64,000 nucleotides of DNA, taken from the NCBI GenBank assembly GCA_001464335.1, contig LNEV01000010.1, positions 106,152-170,151 on the forward strand, written 5' to 3'. Position numbers and translations under genes: made by a program. This DNA comes from Rhizobiales bacterium Ga0077545 (GTDB lineage Bacteria > Pseudomonadota > Alphaproteobacteria > Rhizobiales > Methylopilaceae). The notes beneath the pieces are model-generated. The model made no database searches. It worked only from the letters and a program-made list of their open reading frames with translations, and had not been told where the DNA came from. Shown here piece by piece: positions 25,194 to 33,671 of the stretch. The stretch's first letter is position 1. Every line of letters begins with the position of its first letter.

Positions 25194-27343
25194 GCGTTCT
25201 CCATCGTCTTGGTTTGTATGGGCTGTACTGCGAAGGCGCGGGGCGCCTCGCCCGATTCATGAAGGCTCCACATCCGGCTGAACGCGGATTCGAGATGGCC
25301 CGTGTACCGCTCGATGTCGAAAAGCGGGGCCGTCAGCCGGTTCGCAGCAAGGCGTTCGCGCAGGCCGCGCAGAAGCTGCGGGTCCTGGGCCACTTTCAGC
25401 GCCAGCGCTTCATAATCTTCGAGGGAATGGGTGACCAGTTCGGGCAAGCCGACGGCGTTCAGAAGGCTGCCTGCCACGCGCCCGATAAAGATGTCCCCGG
25501 CGCAGGTCAGAACCGGCAGTCCCGTCCAAAGCGCGTCGCTTGCGGTCGTGTGTGCGTTGACCGGCAGCGTATCCAGGAATAGATCCGCATGTACGTGACG
25601 CGCGAGATGTTTGGCAAGGTCGAGCTTCGGTGCGAAAACGATACGTCCAGCCGCGACGCCACGGCGGGAGGCCTCGCGCCGCAAATTCTCCTTCACGAGG
25701 GGATTTGCCTCAAGAAGCCAAAGCACCGAATTGGGAACGGCCTTCAGAAGTCGCATCCATATATCGAAGACCGGCGGATTTATCTTGTACGTATTGTTGA
25801 AAGAGCAGAAGACGAACGCGCCTTCCGGCAACCCGCACATGGCACGTGAGGGAACTTCACCGATCACTTTTTTCGTATCGTTCGGCTGATAGCTGCCGGG
25901 CAGATGAACGATCTTCTCCGAATAGAAGGAGTGATGATCCATCGGCGCGATGAAGGCATCGGCGATGATGTAATCTGCAAAGTTACCGAGCGTGCCGGGA
26001 TACCCGAGATAATTGACCTGTATAGGAGCCGGACGCCATTTCAGGATCTGCGAGCGTGTGCCGCGCGTATAGCCTTTCAGATCGACAAGAATGTCGACGC
26101 CATCGGCATGAATCCTTCGAGCCGCGGCCCCATCCGTCATGTCTCTTATTTCGGTGAAATGGTCGAAAGCCTGCCTGATCCGGGCCCGCTCGCGGCTACC
26201 GTCTTCGGTGCTGTAGCAATAGGCCGACACATCGAATTTCGACCGGTCATGCCGTTCGATCAGTTCCGCCAAGAGATGGACCGTGGCGTGATTGTTGAAA
26301 TCGCCGGACAGATAGCCAAGCCGAAGTTTCTGCCTTTTGGCGCCGACTGCCGGGGACTTCGACAGGATCACCGAAGGGCCGCCCATCTGGTCGGCCCAGC
26401 GCCGTGCAAACGTAAACTGCTGCTGCGGCGTCGAATTCATGCACATTACGGAGAACGGAACAAAACTGGCCTCCGCTTCCAGAAGGCGCGCCTGCTCCTC
26501 CGCCAGACCGTTCCAGTCGCAGATGTAATTGCGCAGAAAGCTGGATGCGAAATTGTTCTTGTGATTGTCCGGCTGGCGCTTGCGCAACTCCTCGTGAACG
26601 ACGAGAGCTTCGCGGAACATGCTGCGTGCCTGAAGAATGGCAGCCAGACCTGTATAGGCCGGCGCGAATTCGGGATCGAGCGCGATGGCCTTCTTGAAGG
26701 CCTCCGACGCCGGAGCATCCCGATTGAGCGCAAGCAACCCATTTGCGAGATGTACATGCAGTTTTGCAGAGTTCGGGTCGAGGGCAACCGCCTTTTCATA
26801 GGCTTCACTCGCCTCCTCGGTGCGCTTCACCTCGGCCAGTGCAAGCCCAAGACGCAGATAGGCAGTCGCGGTCGGCGGAGCGATTTTCAGAACCTGCTCG
26901 AAAGCTACCAGTGCTTCATGCGGCTTTCGCGTCTCCAGCAGGAGGCTTCCGAGATTGCTGTAGGCTTCGTGGGAATCCGGCTTTGCCGTAATTGCCTTCC
27001 GGCAGGCTGAAATCGCCTCGTCATACTCGCCGAGAAGGCGCAGAACACCGCTCAGATTGACGAGCGCGCTCGAATCCTCGGGCTGGATAGTTAATGAGCG
27101 GCTAATGAGATCGCACGCTTTTTCGAGATCGCCCCTTGCACGGGCGATGACCCCCAGATGGTTGAGGCTGCCCGCATGGTTCGGATCGAGCGAAAGCACT
27201 TTCCTGTATAGCGTTTCCGCCTCGTCGAGCTTCTGCGATTGCAGAAGCGTCACGGCCTGAAGAAAGAGCGTGCTTACAGCAGACCCAGCGGCCATTCCGC
27301 GCTGTGAATGGCCCGCGATTGCGCGACGCGCCTTGCGATTCAT
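25190..27343 (-). CDS. TPR-repeat O-GlcNAc-transferase-like protein (GT41, SPINDLY/OGT type)
   Basis: The 717-residue product has tetratricopeptide repeats over about residues 15-270 (for example AYSNLGSLLLETRKPHEALV) and a C-terminal GT41 catalytic region from about residue 325. Motifs match OGT: GYLSGDFNNHATVHLL holds the His, FNNTYKINPPVFDIW the Lys that contacts the nucleotide sugar, and NAHTTASDALWTGLPVLT the UDP-binding loop. Bacterial relatives modify flagellin and other surface proteins. ATG 27343 gives MNRKARRA; a GTG seven codons earlier is possible. It is divergent from flagellin, so the modifying genes and their likely substrate share an intergenic region. Confidence 0.88.
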   Translation of the reverse strand: MNRKARRAIAGHSQRGMAAGSAVSTLFLQAVTLLQSQKLDEAETLYRKVLSLDPNHAGSLNHLGVIARARGDLEKACDLISRSLTIQPEDSSALVNLSGVLRLLGEYDEAISACRKAITAKPDSHEAYSNLGSLLLETRKPHEALVAFEQVLKIAPPTATAYLRLGLALAEVKRTEEASEAYEKAVALDPNSAKLHVHLANGLLALNRDAPASEAFKKAIALDPEFAPAYTGLAAILQARSMFREALVVHEELRKRQPDNHKNNFASSFLRNYICDWNGLAEEQARLLEAEASFVPFSVMCMNSTPQQQFTFARRWADQMGGPSVILSKSPAVGAKRQKLRLGYLSGDFNNHATVHLLAELIERHDRSKFDVSAYCYSTEDGSRERARIRQAFDHFTEIRDMTDGAAARRIHADGVDILVDLKGYTRGTRSQILKWRPAPIQVNYLGYPGTLGNFADYIIADAFIAPMDHHSFYSEKIVHLPGSYQPNDTKKVIGEVPSRAMCGLPEGAFVFCSFNNTYKINPPVFDIWMRLLKAVPNSVLWLLEANPLVKENLRREASRRGVAAGRIVFAPKLDLAKHLARHVHADLFLDTLPVNAHTTASDALWTGLPVLTCAGDIFIGRVAGSLLNAVGLPELVTHSLEDYEALALKVAQDPQLLRGLRERLAANRLTAPLFDIERYTGHLESAFSRMWSLHESGEAPRAFAVQPIQTKTMENA

Positions 27344-27620
27344 GCCGGTCTCCGAAGTCCACACGCTTCATCTCGCGCGGTTTCGCGCAGGAGACGATTC
27401 ACACGGCTAACTTGCGTCAGGCTGGCGGACAGGTAAAAAACACGGATCGAGACAATGCCGTTTCAATTGGTAAGCTTCGCGCAAGTTTTCGCGGCAATAG
27501 TCGATCGCATAGCAGATTGGGGTCCCCCAAAACCTACCCCCAATGGCATGAAGCCGCTCTGCTATACCGGTGTAAGTCCGGTATGTCCCCAATAAATCTT
27601 CAACTTAAGGGACATACACA
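27344..27620. promoter_or_regulatory. Divergent control region between the OGT-like gene and flagellin
   Basis: The 277-base gap contains signals for both directions. On the flagellin side there is a palindrome TTGGGG-TC-CCCCAA at 27517-27530, further CCCCAA copies at 27538 and 27587, and the leader hairpins described separately. No clear -35/-10 or sigma-28 site stands out; CTATAC at 27562-27567 could be a -10 but has no good -35. Confidence 0.5.
27564..27617 (+). promoter_or_regulatory. Flagellin leader with two overlapping inverted repeats, one hiding the ribosome site
   Basis: Hairpin 1 has arms ATACCGG (27564-27570) and CCGGTAT (27578-27584). Hairpin 2 has arms GTATGTCCC (27581-27589) and GGGACATAC (27609-27617), nine perfect pairs with a 19-base loop. 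They share bases 27581-27584, so they cannot both be complete. Hairpin 2 includes the ribosome site AAGGG (27607-27611), nine bases before the ATG at 27621, so it should block translation. In Caulobacter FlbT acts on a structured flagellin leader; flaF and flbT are at 1579-2369. Confidence 0.6.
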
Positions 27621-28655
27621 ATGTCAAGCTTGCTCACCAACGCGTCGGCTATGACCGCGCTCCAGACGCTCTCGGCCACCAACAAGGCCATGAGCACCAC
27701 CCAGAACCGCATTTCCACGGGCTACGCAATCGCCACGGCGTCGGAAGGCGCTGCCTATTGGTCGATCGCCACCACCATGCGTGCGGACAACAAGGCCCTG
27801 TCGGCCGTTCAGGACGCTCTCGGCCTCGGCGCCGCGACCGTTGACGTTCAGTACACCGCGCTCGACGCGACGGTGAACGAACTGACCGAGATCGGCAAGC
27901 TGCTCGTCTCGGCCGCCACGCCCGGCACGCCGCGCTGGCAGATCCAGGAAGACATCGACGCCCGTCTCACGCAGATCGAGAGCATCGCCTCCTCGGCCGT
28001 GTTCAACAGCGAGAACTGGCTGTCGGTCGATTCCGCGGATGCGGGTTACACCGAAGAGAAGAACATCGTTGGCTCGTTCAAGCGCATTGGCGATGCGGTC
28101 TCCATCGAGACGATCAAGGTCAGCGTTGAAGACGTCAAACTCTTTGACGCGAACACTGGCGCGGCCAATGCGGGTACCGCTCCGGCGGCTGACTCCGCGG
28201 GCGTTGCTGACGGCGCAGTGCGCGTCGGCGGCCAGGGCATCTTCGATGCCGAATGGGCCGTTACGGTTGAGTCAGGTGTGGATGCTTCCGGCGCCGCGAC
28301 CTACGCATCGGTCACGCTGTCGATCATCGACCTCGACATCTCGGCTCTGACGGACTCCACGGCAGACCAGGCGACCCTCAAGGGCTACATCTCGATCGTC
28401 AACGCGGCTCTGTCCGACCTGACGGACGCGGCGGCAGGCCTTGGTGCAACCAAGAACCGTGTCGATACGCAGAAGGACTTCGTCCAGGCTCTGTCCGACG
28501 CAGTTTCGCGTGGTATCGGCCAGCTGGTCGATGCCGACATGAACGCGGAATCGACCCGTCTGCAGGCCCTTCAGGTCCAGCAGCAGCTCGGTATCCAGGC
28601 TCTGTCGATCGCCAACTCGAACAGCCAGAACATCCTCTCGCTGTTCCGCGGCTGA
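27621..28655 (+). CDS. Flagellin, filament structural protein
   Basis: The 344-residue protein has conserved flagellin ends: the N-terminal ALQTLSATNKAMSTTQNRIS and AAYWSIATTMRADNKALSAV (residues 13-65), and the C-terminal LQVQQQLGIQALSIANSNSQ ending LSLFRG. The middle, around residues 170-235, is variable and rich in A, S, T and D, with many Ser/Thr that could carry sugars. It is the only flagellin in the window. It is monocistronic, with a structured leader and a strong terminator, and faces the OGT-like gene. Rhizobia usually carry several flagellins; others may lie elsewhere. Confidence 0.96.
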   Translation: MSSLLTNASAMTALQTLSATNKAMSTTQNRISTGYAIATASEGAAYWSIATTMRADNKALSAVQDALGLGAATVDVQYTALDATVNELTEIGKLLVSAATPGTPRWQIQEDIDARLTQIESIASSAVFNSENWLSVDSADAGYTEEKNIVGSFKRIGDAVSIETIKVSVEDVKLFDANTGAANAGTAPAADSAGVADGAVRVGGQGIFDAEWAVTVESGVDASGAATYASVTLSIIDLDISALTDSTADQATLKGYISIVNAALSDLTDAAAGLGATKNRVDTQKDFVQALSDAVSRGIGQLVDADMNAESTRLQALQVQQQLGIQALSIANSNSQNILSLFRG

Positions 28656-28680
28656 TCCCGATCAGCCTTCACGCTTACGG

Positions 28681-28709
28681 CCACGCCCCTCCGGGGGCGT
28701 GGTTTTTTT
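28681..28709 (+). terminator. Rho-independent terminator of flagellin
   Basis: Arms CCACGCCCC (28681-28689) and GGGGCGTGG (28694-28702) make a perfect 9-base stem with a 4-base loop, followed by seven T at 28703-28709. It lies 26 bases past the flagellin stop. Confidence 0.95.
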
Positions 28710-28741
28710 GTGCCGACAATGCTCACGCAAGCTTGAGCCGT

Positions 28742-28768
28742 AAAAGTAAAGCCTCATCCCGCCGACAT
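28742..28768 (+). promoter_or_regulatory. Sigma-28-like promoter candidate upstream of fliF
   Basis: AAAAGTAA (28742-28749), 11 bases, then GCCGACAT (28761-28768) resemble the FliA consensus TAAAGTTT-N11-GCCGATAA at 5 and 6 of 8 positions. It is correctly placed between the flagellin terminator and the fliF start at 28818. Rhizobia mostly do not use FliA, so this may be chance. Confidence 0.3.
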
Positions 28769-28817
28769 GCGGGCCGCACTCCGGACGCGGCCCCGGGACC
28801 CAAGGAAGAGGCCGTAC

Positions 28818-30443
28818 ATGACCGCTCGCGAGCACGCGGAAAAGCTCTGGATCAACCTGATCGATCTCGGACCTCGCCGTCTGGCCGCTTTGGCCCTGAT
28901 CGGCGTCACGGTGCTCGGCCTGATCGGAGCCAGCGCCTATTATCTCAGCCGCCCGCAGATGGGCGTCCTCTACAGCGGCCTCGAATCCAGCGAAGCATCA
29001 CGCGTCGGCGCCGCGCTGAAGGATGCCGGGATCGCGTTCGACGTCAGCACCGACGGAACGACGGTCATGGTGGCGCCTTCGCAGGCGTCCAATGCGCGCA
29101 TGTTGCTTGCCGAAAAGGGCCTGCCGCGCTCTTCCAGCTCCGGCTACGAACTTTTCAACGAGCTTGGCTCGCTCGGCCTGACCTCCTTCATGCAGGAAGT
29201 CACGCGCGTGCGCGCGCTCGAGGGCGAACTCGCCCGCACGATCCAGAGCATGAAAGGCGTCACGGCGAGCCGCGTCCATATCGTCTTGCCCGACCGCGGC
29301 TCCTTCCGTCGCGACCAGCAGCCGCCGACCGCTTCCGTCATCATCCGCACGGAAACTTCCGGCGATATGCAGATGGCCGAAGCCATCCGCCAGCTCGTCG
29401 CGGGCGCCGTTCCAGGCCTTGGAGTGGAGCGCGTCACCGTGCTCGACACGGAAGGCTCGGTTCTGGCTTCCGGGGAAGATGCGAGCAGCATCCCGGGCAC
29501 TAAGTCGAACCGGCTCGAACAGACCGTCAAATCCAACATCCAGGATAATATCCGCCGCGCGCTGACGCCCTATCTTGGACCGGGTAATTTCCAGATCAGC
29601 GTCGCCGCCCAGCTCAACACCGACCGCAGCAAGACGCAGGAGACGGTGTTCGATCCGGAATCGCGCGTGGAGAGATCCATACGTACAGTTCGCGAGAGTG
29701 CCAATTCGCAGAACCGCAGCTCTCAGGAGCCGGTGACAGTTGAGCAGAACCTTCCGGAAGAGAATGTCGCGGCCGACGGCGGCGATCAGGCGAGCGAGGA
29801 AAACCAGCGCCGCGAGGATCTGACGAACTACGAGATTTCCTCGAAAGTCACCGAGACGGTTTCGGACGGCTATACGATCAACCGCATGTCGATCGCGCTG
29901 CTCATCAACCGGGCGCGCGTGGTGGAATCGCTCGGCGAAAATCCGGCGGAAGACGCCATCAACAACCGCATCGAGGAAATCCGCGCGCTTGCGGCCTCGG
30001 CCGCCGGCCTCAGCGACCAGCGCGGCGACACGATCCAGGTTTCGGCGGTCGAATTCTCCAAGGACTTCCAGAACATGGAGCCAGTTCCGCCGCTCTCCTG
30101 GAGCGAGATGCTGATGCGTCAGTTTGGAACCGTCGTCAACGCGCTCGCCATCCTGACCGTCGCTTTGCTTCTGATCTGGTTCGGCCTGCGTCCGGCAATG
30201 ACCGCCCTCCTGCCGCGCATCGACGACGCGGCCATGGCCAATGCCGGAGAGATTCCGGCCCTTGCCGGGGAAGGCGACATGCCCCTGCTGGCGTCCTCGG
30301 CGCCTGGGAACACCATGATCGAGGATCTGACGGCGAAGCTCAGCCAGTCGCCGCTCAAGGTTCTCGAACAGCTCGTGGACCTTGATGACCAGCAGGCCGC
30401 AACAATCCTTCGCCAGTGGATGAAGGAAGAGGAGGCGGCATGA
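28818..30443 (+). CDS. fliF: FliF, flagellar MS-ring protein
   Basis: The 541-residue length fits FliF. It has transmembrane helices near residues 24-45 and 433-455, the secretin-like ring motifs (LYSGLESSEASRVGAALKDA, then VTASRVHIVLPDRGSF) and a C-terminal tail ending RQWMKEEEAA that binds FliG. It is the inner-membrane ring on which the motor and export apparatus assemble. The ATG at 28818 follows AAGGAAGAGG; in-frame codons upstream from 28767 do not resemble FliF. It heads the fliF-fliH-motB-motC-fliK operon. Confidence 0.95.
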   Translation: MTAREHAEKLWINLIDLGPRRLAALALIGVTVLGLIGASAYYLSRPQMGVLYSGLESSEASRVGAALKDAGIAFDVSTDGTTVMVAPSQASNARMLLAEKGLPRSSSSGYELFNELGSLGLTSFMQEVTRVRALEGELARTIQSMKGVTASRVHIVLPDRGSFRRDQQPPTASVIIRTETSGDMQMAEAIRQLVAGAVPGLGVERVTVLDTEGSVLASGEDASSIPGTKSNRLEQTVKSNIQDNIRRALTPYLGPGNFQISVAAQLNTDRSKTQETVFDPESRVERSIRTVRESANSQNRSSQEPVTVEQNLPEENVAADGGDQASEENQRREDLTNYEISSKVTETVSDGYTINRMSIALLINRARVVESLGENPAEDAINNRIEEIRALAASAAGLSDQRGDTIQVSAVEFSKDFQNMEPVPPLSWSEMLMRQFGTVVNALAILTVALLLIWFGLRPAMTALLPRIDDAAMANAGEIPALAGEGDMPLLASSAPGNTMIEDLTAKLSQSPLKVLEQLVDLDDQQAATILRQWMKEEEAA

Positions 30444-31081
30444 TGTTTCGTTCCGCGGCTCTTGTTCTGGAACATTTCGACGATCTTCCGCTGGCCGATG
30501 GCCTGATGCCGGAGCCCGACCGTCCCGAAGTCCCGGTCAAGCCGATCGGATATCTCAGCCCCGAAGAGGCGGAGCGGAAAGTCGCCGATGCGTGCGAGAA
30601 AACGCGTGTGGAGTGCGAAGCGCGCGCCGAAGCCGTTCTGAATGCCGCGCTTGCGGATCAGAGCCGGAAATTCGAGGAACAGCTTGAGGCGTCTCGCCGC
30701 GAATGGACCGAGGTTCAGGCCGAACGACTGACCGTACAGGTTGTGTCGGCAAGCGAAGTTCTCGAGACCAAGATTGCCGCAGCCGCTGCACGTGCCTTGC
30801 GGCCTTTCGTGATCGAAAAAGTGCGAGAGCAAGCCGTTGCGGAAATGCGCAGCGCGCTTGCAAAAATGCTTGCCAGCAGCACCCATCCGACAATCCAGGT
30901 CTCGGGCCCGCAGGATCTTCTCGACGCGCTTGCGGATGCCATGTCGGACACCGCGCTCAGCTTGTCGCTGCACCCGGATGCAAGCTGCGAACTGCGCGTG
31001 GTCGCAGACGAAACCGTCCTTGAAACACAGATGCAGGAATGGGTGAGCCGCCTTGCGGCCCCCTCCGGAGCGACCTCATGA
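30440..31081 (+). CDS. fliH: FliH-like export ATPase regulator
   Basis: The 213-residue protein starts at ATG overlapping the fliF stop. Residues 50-110 are a charged coiled coil (EEAERKVADACEKTRVECEA and following), and the C-terminal part (LRPFVIEKVREQAVAEMRSA, SLHPDASCELRVVADE) resembles FliH/V-ATPase E-subunit-type stalks. FliH binds FliI and links it to the C-ring. Sequence similarity is low, as usual for FliH; position beside fliF supports the call. Its stop overlaps the motB start. Confidence 0.7.
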   Translation: MMFRSAALVLEHFDDLPLADGLMPEPDRPEVPVKPIGYLSPEEAERKVADACEKTRVECEARAEAVLNAALADQSRKFEEQLEASRREWTEVQAERLTVQVVSASEVLETKIAAAAARALRPFVIEKVREQAVAEMRSALAKMLASSTHPTIQVSGPQDLLDALADAMSDTALSLSLHPDASCELRVVADETVLETQMQEWVSRLAAPSGATS

Positions 31082-32493
31082 AAAGCGTCGAAAACTCCGA
31101 AATCGTCATCATCCGCCGTCCGAACACGCTCGACACCGAGTCGGCAAAAGGCGGCGTCTGGAAGATCGCCTTCGCGGACTTCATGACCGCGATGATGGCG
31201 TTCTTTCTCGTTCTTTGGCTTATCAATGTAACCGACGAGGAAACGCGCGCGGGCATCGCCTCCTATTTCAACCCGGTGAAGCTAGCCGAAGCCACCGTGG
31301 ACAAGAAGGGTCTGCGCGATCCGCTCGACACCGAGAAGGACGGCACGCCTGAGGGCGAAAAGGAACGCTCTTCGATCGAAAGCGACGAAGATGGCCTGAA
31401 GGGCTACAGCCGTACACGTGACGACACATTCGAGCGCCAGCCGCGCTTTTCCGAATCCGCTCTGTTCGAGGATCCCTACGCCGTGCTCGCCTCGCTGGTC
31501 GCAGGCTCCGAGGGTGCAAGAGCGGACAATGCCGGAGGTGCGTTCGAGACGCTCGGACAGGTCGGACAGCCCGGCCTGAACGGTGGCGACGCGCAGCGCG
31601 ATCCCTTCGATCCGGTGTACTGGCGCATGTCGAAGACGCCGCTGCCGAACGAAGGACCGGAATCCGGCGGCGCAAACCACGCCGCAGCGGAACCAGGCAC
31701 GCCTACCCCGACCGTTCAGGCTGCCGAAGAGGCGGGACAGCAGCCCGGCGAACAGATTGCCTCCGGGATGGCCGCCGCGCCGCTGCCCGAGGGCGCCGAG
31801 CCCGGCGAGCAGACCGAACCTGCCCTGCCCGCGCAGAACTCAGCACCCCTTACCCCGCCTGAAGCACAGACAACGGCGGAGCCTGCCGCGCCGGCGGACA
31901 ACGCGCCGCAGCCGGAAGCTCCCGTCCAGATGGCTGCGGTCTCCGCTCCAGAAACAGATACTGCCCCAGCAGTTCCCAAGGTCGAAACGTTCGAAGCGGG
32001 CAAGCCCGATCCGATTGCCGAGTCCTTGCACGGAGAAGCTGCCGCGAAGAAGCTCGAGGGCGAAATTGCCGAGGCTATCGCCGATGTCGCCCCCTCCCCC
32101 GGTGTCGAGGTCAGGTCCACCGATGAGGGCCTTCTCGTCAGCATCATGGATGACAGCGATTTCGGCATGTTCGCGATCGGCTCCGCAGAGCCCCTGCCAG
32201 AACTGATCCGCGCCGTGGACAGCATCACAAGCCTTCTCGCCGCCCGCGAAGGCAAGCTCGTCGTGCGCGGGCACACCGATGGCCGCCCGTTTCGTTCGAA
32301 AGATTACGACAACTGGCGCCTTTCGACGGCGCGCGCTCACATGGCCTATTACATGCTCGTGCGCGGCGGCATGCCCGAAACCCGTTTCGAGCGGATAGAA
32401 GGCTACGCCGATCACCATCTGAAAATAGCCGACAATCCTGAAGCGCCTCAAAACCGCCGCGTCGAAATCCTGATCCGGGAGAGCGGCACATGA
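31078..32493 (+). CDS. motB: MotB, flagellar motor stator subunit with long linker
   Basis: The 471-residue protein has the single membrane helix with the proton-binding aspartate D34 in IAFADFMTAMMAFFLVLWL, a plug-like segment after it, and an OmpA-like peptidoglycan-binding domain at about residues 380-470 (VVRGHTDGRPF, QNRRVEILIRES). Between them is a very long linker (about residues 75-330) rich in P, A, E and G. Enteric MotB is about 308 residues. Rhizobial MotB is longer and works with periplasmic MotC. The start overlaps fliH and the stop overlaps motC, four bases each. Confidence 0.94.
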   Translation: MKSVENSEIVIIRRPNTLDTESAKGGVWKIAFADFMTAMMAFFLVLWLINVTDEETRAGIASYFNPVKLAEATVDKKGLRDPLDTEKDGTPEGEKERSSIESDEDGLKGYSRTRDDTFERQPRFSESALFEDPYAVLASLVAGSEGARADNAGGAFETLGQVGQPGLNGGDAQRDPFDPVYWRMSKTPLPNEGPESGGANHAAAEPGTPTPTVQAAEEAGQQPGEQIASGMAAAPLPEGAEPGEQTEPALPAQNSAPLTPPEAQTTAEPAAPADNAPQPEAPVQMAAVSAPETDTAPAVPKVETFEAGKPDPIAESLHGEAAAKKLEGEIAEAIADVAPSPGVEVRSTDEGLLVSIMDDSDFGMFAIGSAEPLPELIRAVDSITSLLAAREGKLVVRGHTDGRPFRSKDYDNWRLSTARAHMAYYMLVRGGMPETRFERIEGYADHHLKIADNPEAPQNRRVEILIRESGT

Positions 32494-33671
32494 GGCGCGC
32501 TCTCGCCGCTCTCGTCGGTCTTGTCTACGCCTTCACTGGCGAGACCCATGCGCAGACGGTCGACAAGATACCAGAACCGTACGAAATGGCACGTACGCTT
32601 CAGGTTCTCCAGGCGCAAATCACCGAAGGAAACGGCCCGGCCGTCGGCGCCCAGCGGGCGCTTCTGGCCGAGATGGAAAAACGCTTCCTCGCCGCCGCCC
32701 CCGCCACCTGGCAGGACGTGCGGAACGGCCGCGCCGCCGTGATCTATACGCTGAGCGGAGGCAATCCGGTTGTCATGCGCCATCTGGCCAGCCTCGACCC
32801 GCGCCCGCAGATCGACGAGGACCTGGCGCTCGGCGCGCTCGCTTACATCGAGGGCCGTCACAAGGAGGCACGCGAGCACCTCATGAAGCTCAATGCGCGC
32901 GCACTGCCCCCATCTCTGGGAGGGCAGATCGCCCTCGTTCAGGCAGGCCTCATCGCACAGGACGATTTGAAACGCGCCATTGCGCTTCTTGACGATGCCC
33001 GCCTGCTCATGCCGGGCACGCTCGTCGACGAGGCAGCCTTGCGCCGCGAAGTCTTCATGGTCGCGCAGGCGGGCGATATCGAACGCTTCGAATATCTATC
33101 GGGCCATTATCTGCGGCGCTTCAACAACTCGGTTTATGCACCCGACTTCCGTCAGAGATTTGCGACCGCCCTCACACGGCTGAACCTTGCGGAAACATCC
33201 GGCCATTTCCAGCGGCTGCGTGCCTTGCTTGATGCGTCCGACACCGACAATCGACGCGCCACATTTCTGCATGTCGCCCGCTCGGCCACCATTCATGGCA
33301 AGATCGAAACCGCGCGCCTGGCTGCCGCCCAGGCCGAAAGCCTGAGCATGCTGGGAAGCTCGGACGGCGTACGTGCACGCCTTTACGGCGCCGCGGCGGG
33401 CATCGTGACGGAAGACTTTTTGCGTCACAGCGACGATTTGAACGTGACGAACCGTCGCCAGCTCACCGAAGCGGACAACGCGCTTCTCGATGCGGCGCAA
33501 AGCACGGCGGCAGCCATCCGTTACTGGCCATCGATCGAGGGCGAGCGGCAAGACATTCCCGCCCTGCGTGCCGACAAGGCCCGTGCGGACTGGGCGACGG
33601 ATCTGATGCAGCGCGCCGATGCCGATCTTAAAATCGCACAAAAGCTTCTCCAGGAGGCACCGACCAAATGA
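32490..33671 (+). CDS. motC: MotC, periplasmic motor protein
   Basis: The 393-residue protein has a signal peptide (residues 1-22, ending ETHAQ) and a helical, TPR-like periplasmic body (ALGALAYIEGRHKEAREHL, then ALLDDARLLMPGTLVDEAALR). It matches rhizobial MotC, which binds the periplasmic part of MotB and adjusts motor speed. MotC needs the chaperone MotE, whose gene is at 20783. It is coupled to motB and fliK by four-base overlaps. Confidence 0.88.
   Translation: MRRALAALVGLVYAFTGETHAQTVDKIPEPYEMARTLQVLQAQITEGNGPAVGAQRALLAEMEKRFLAAAPATWQDVRNGRAAVIYTLSGGNPVVMRHLASLDPRPQIDEDLALGALAYIEGRHKEAREHLMKLNARALPPSLGGQIALVQAGLIAQDDLKRAIALLDDARLLMPGTLVDEAALRREVFMVAQAGDIERFEYLSGHYLRRFNNSVYAPDFRQRFATALTRLNLAETSGHFQRLRALLDASDTDNRRATFLHVARSATIHGKIETARLAAAQAESLSMLGSSDGVRARLYGAAAGIVTEDFLRHSDDLNVTNRRQLTEADNALLDAAQSTAAAIRYWPSIEGERQDIPALRADKARADWATDLMQRADADLKIAQKLLQEAPTK

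Noticed and set aside
27085..27110. CtrA-like TTAA-N7-CTAA inside the OGT-like gene
   Set aside because: It lies within coding sequence far from either start and has one mismatch; no supporting second site.
27438..27464. Possible sigma-28 site upstream of flagellin (GCCGTTTC)
   Set aside because: The -35 part at the right distance does not resemble TAAAG and the -10 matches at only about half the positions.
27469..27482. Possible sigma-54 site (GG-N10-GC) upstream of flagellin
   Set aside because: Only the GG and GC doublets and a few flanking bases match; the -12 element lacks TTGC, so it is no better than chance in this region.
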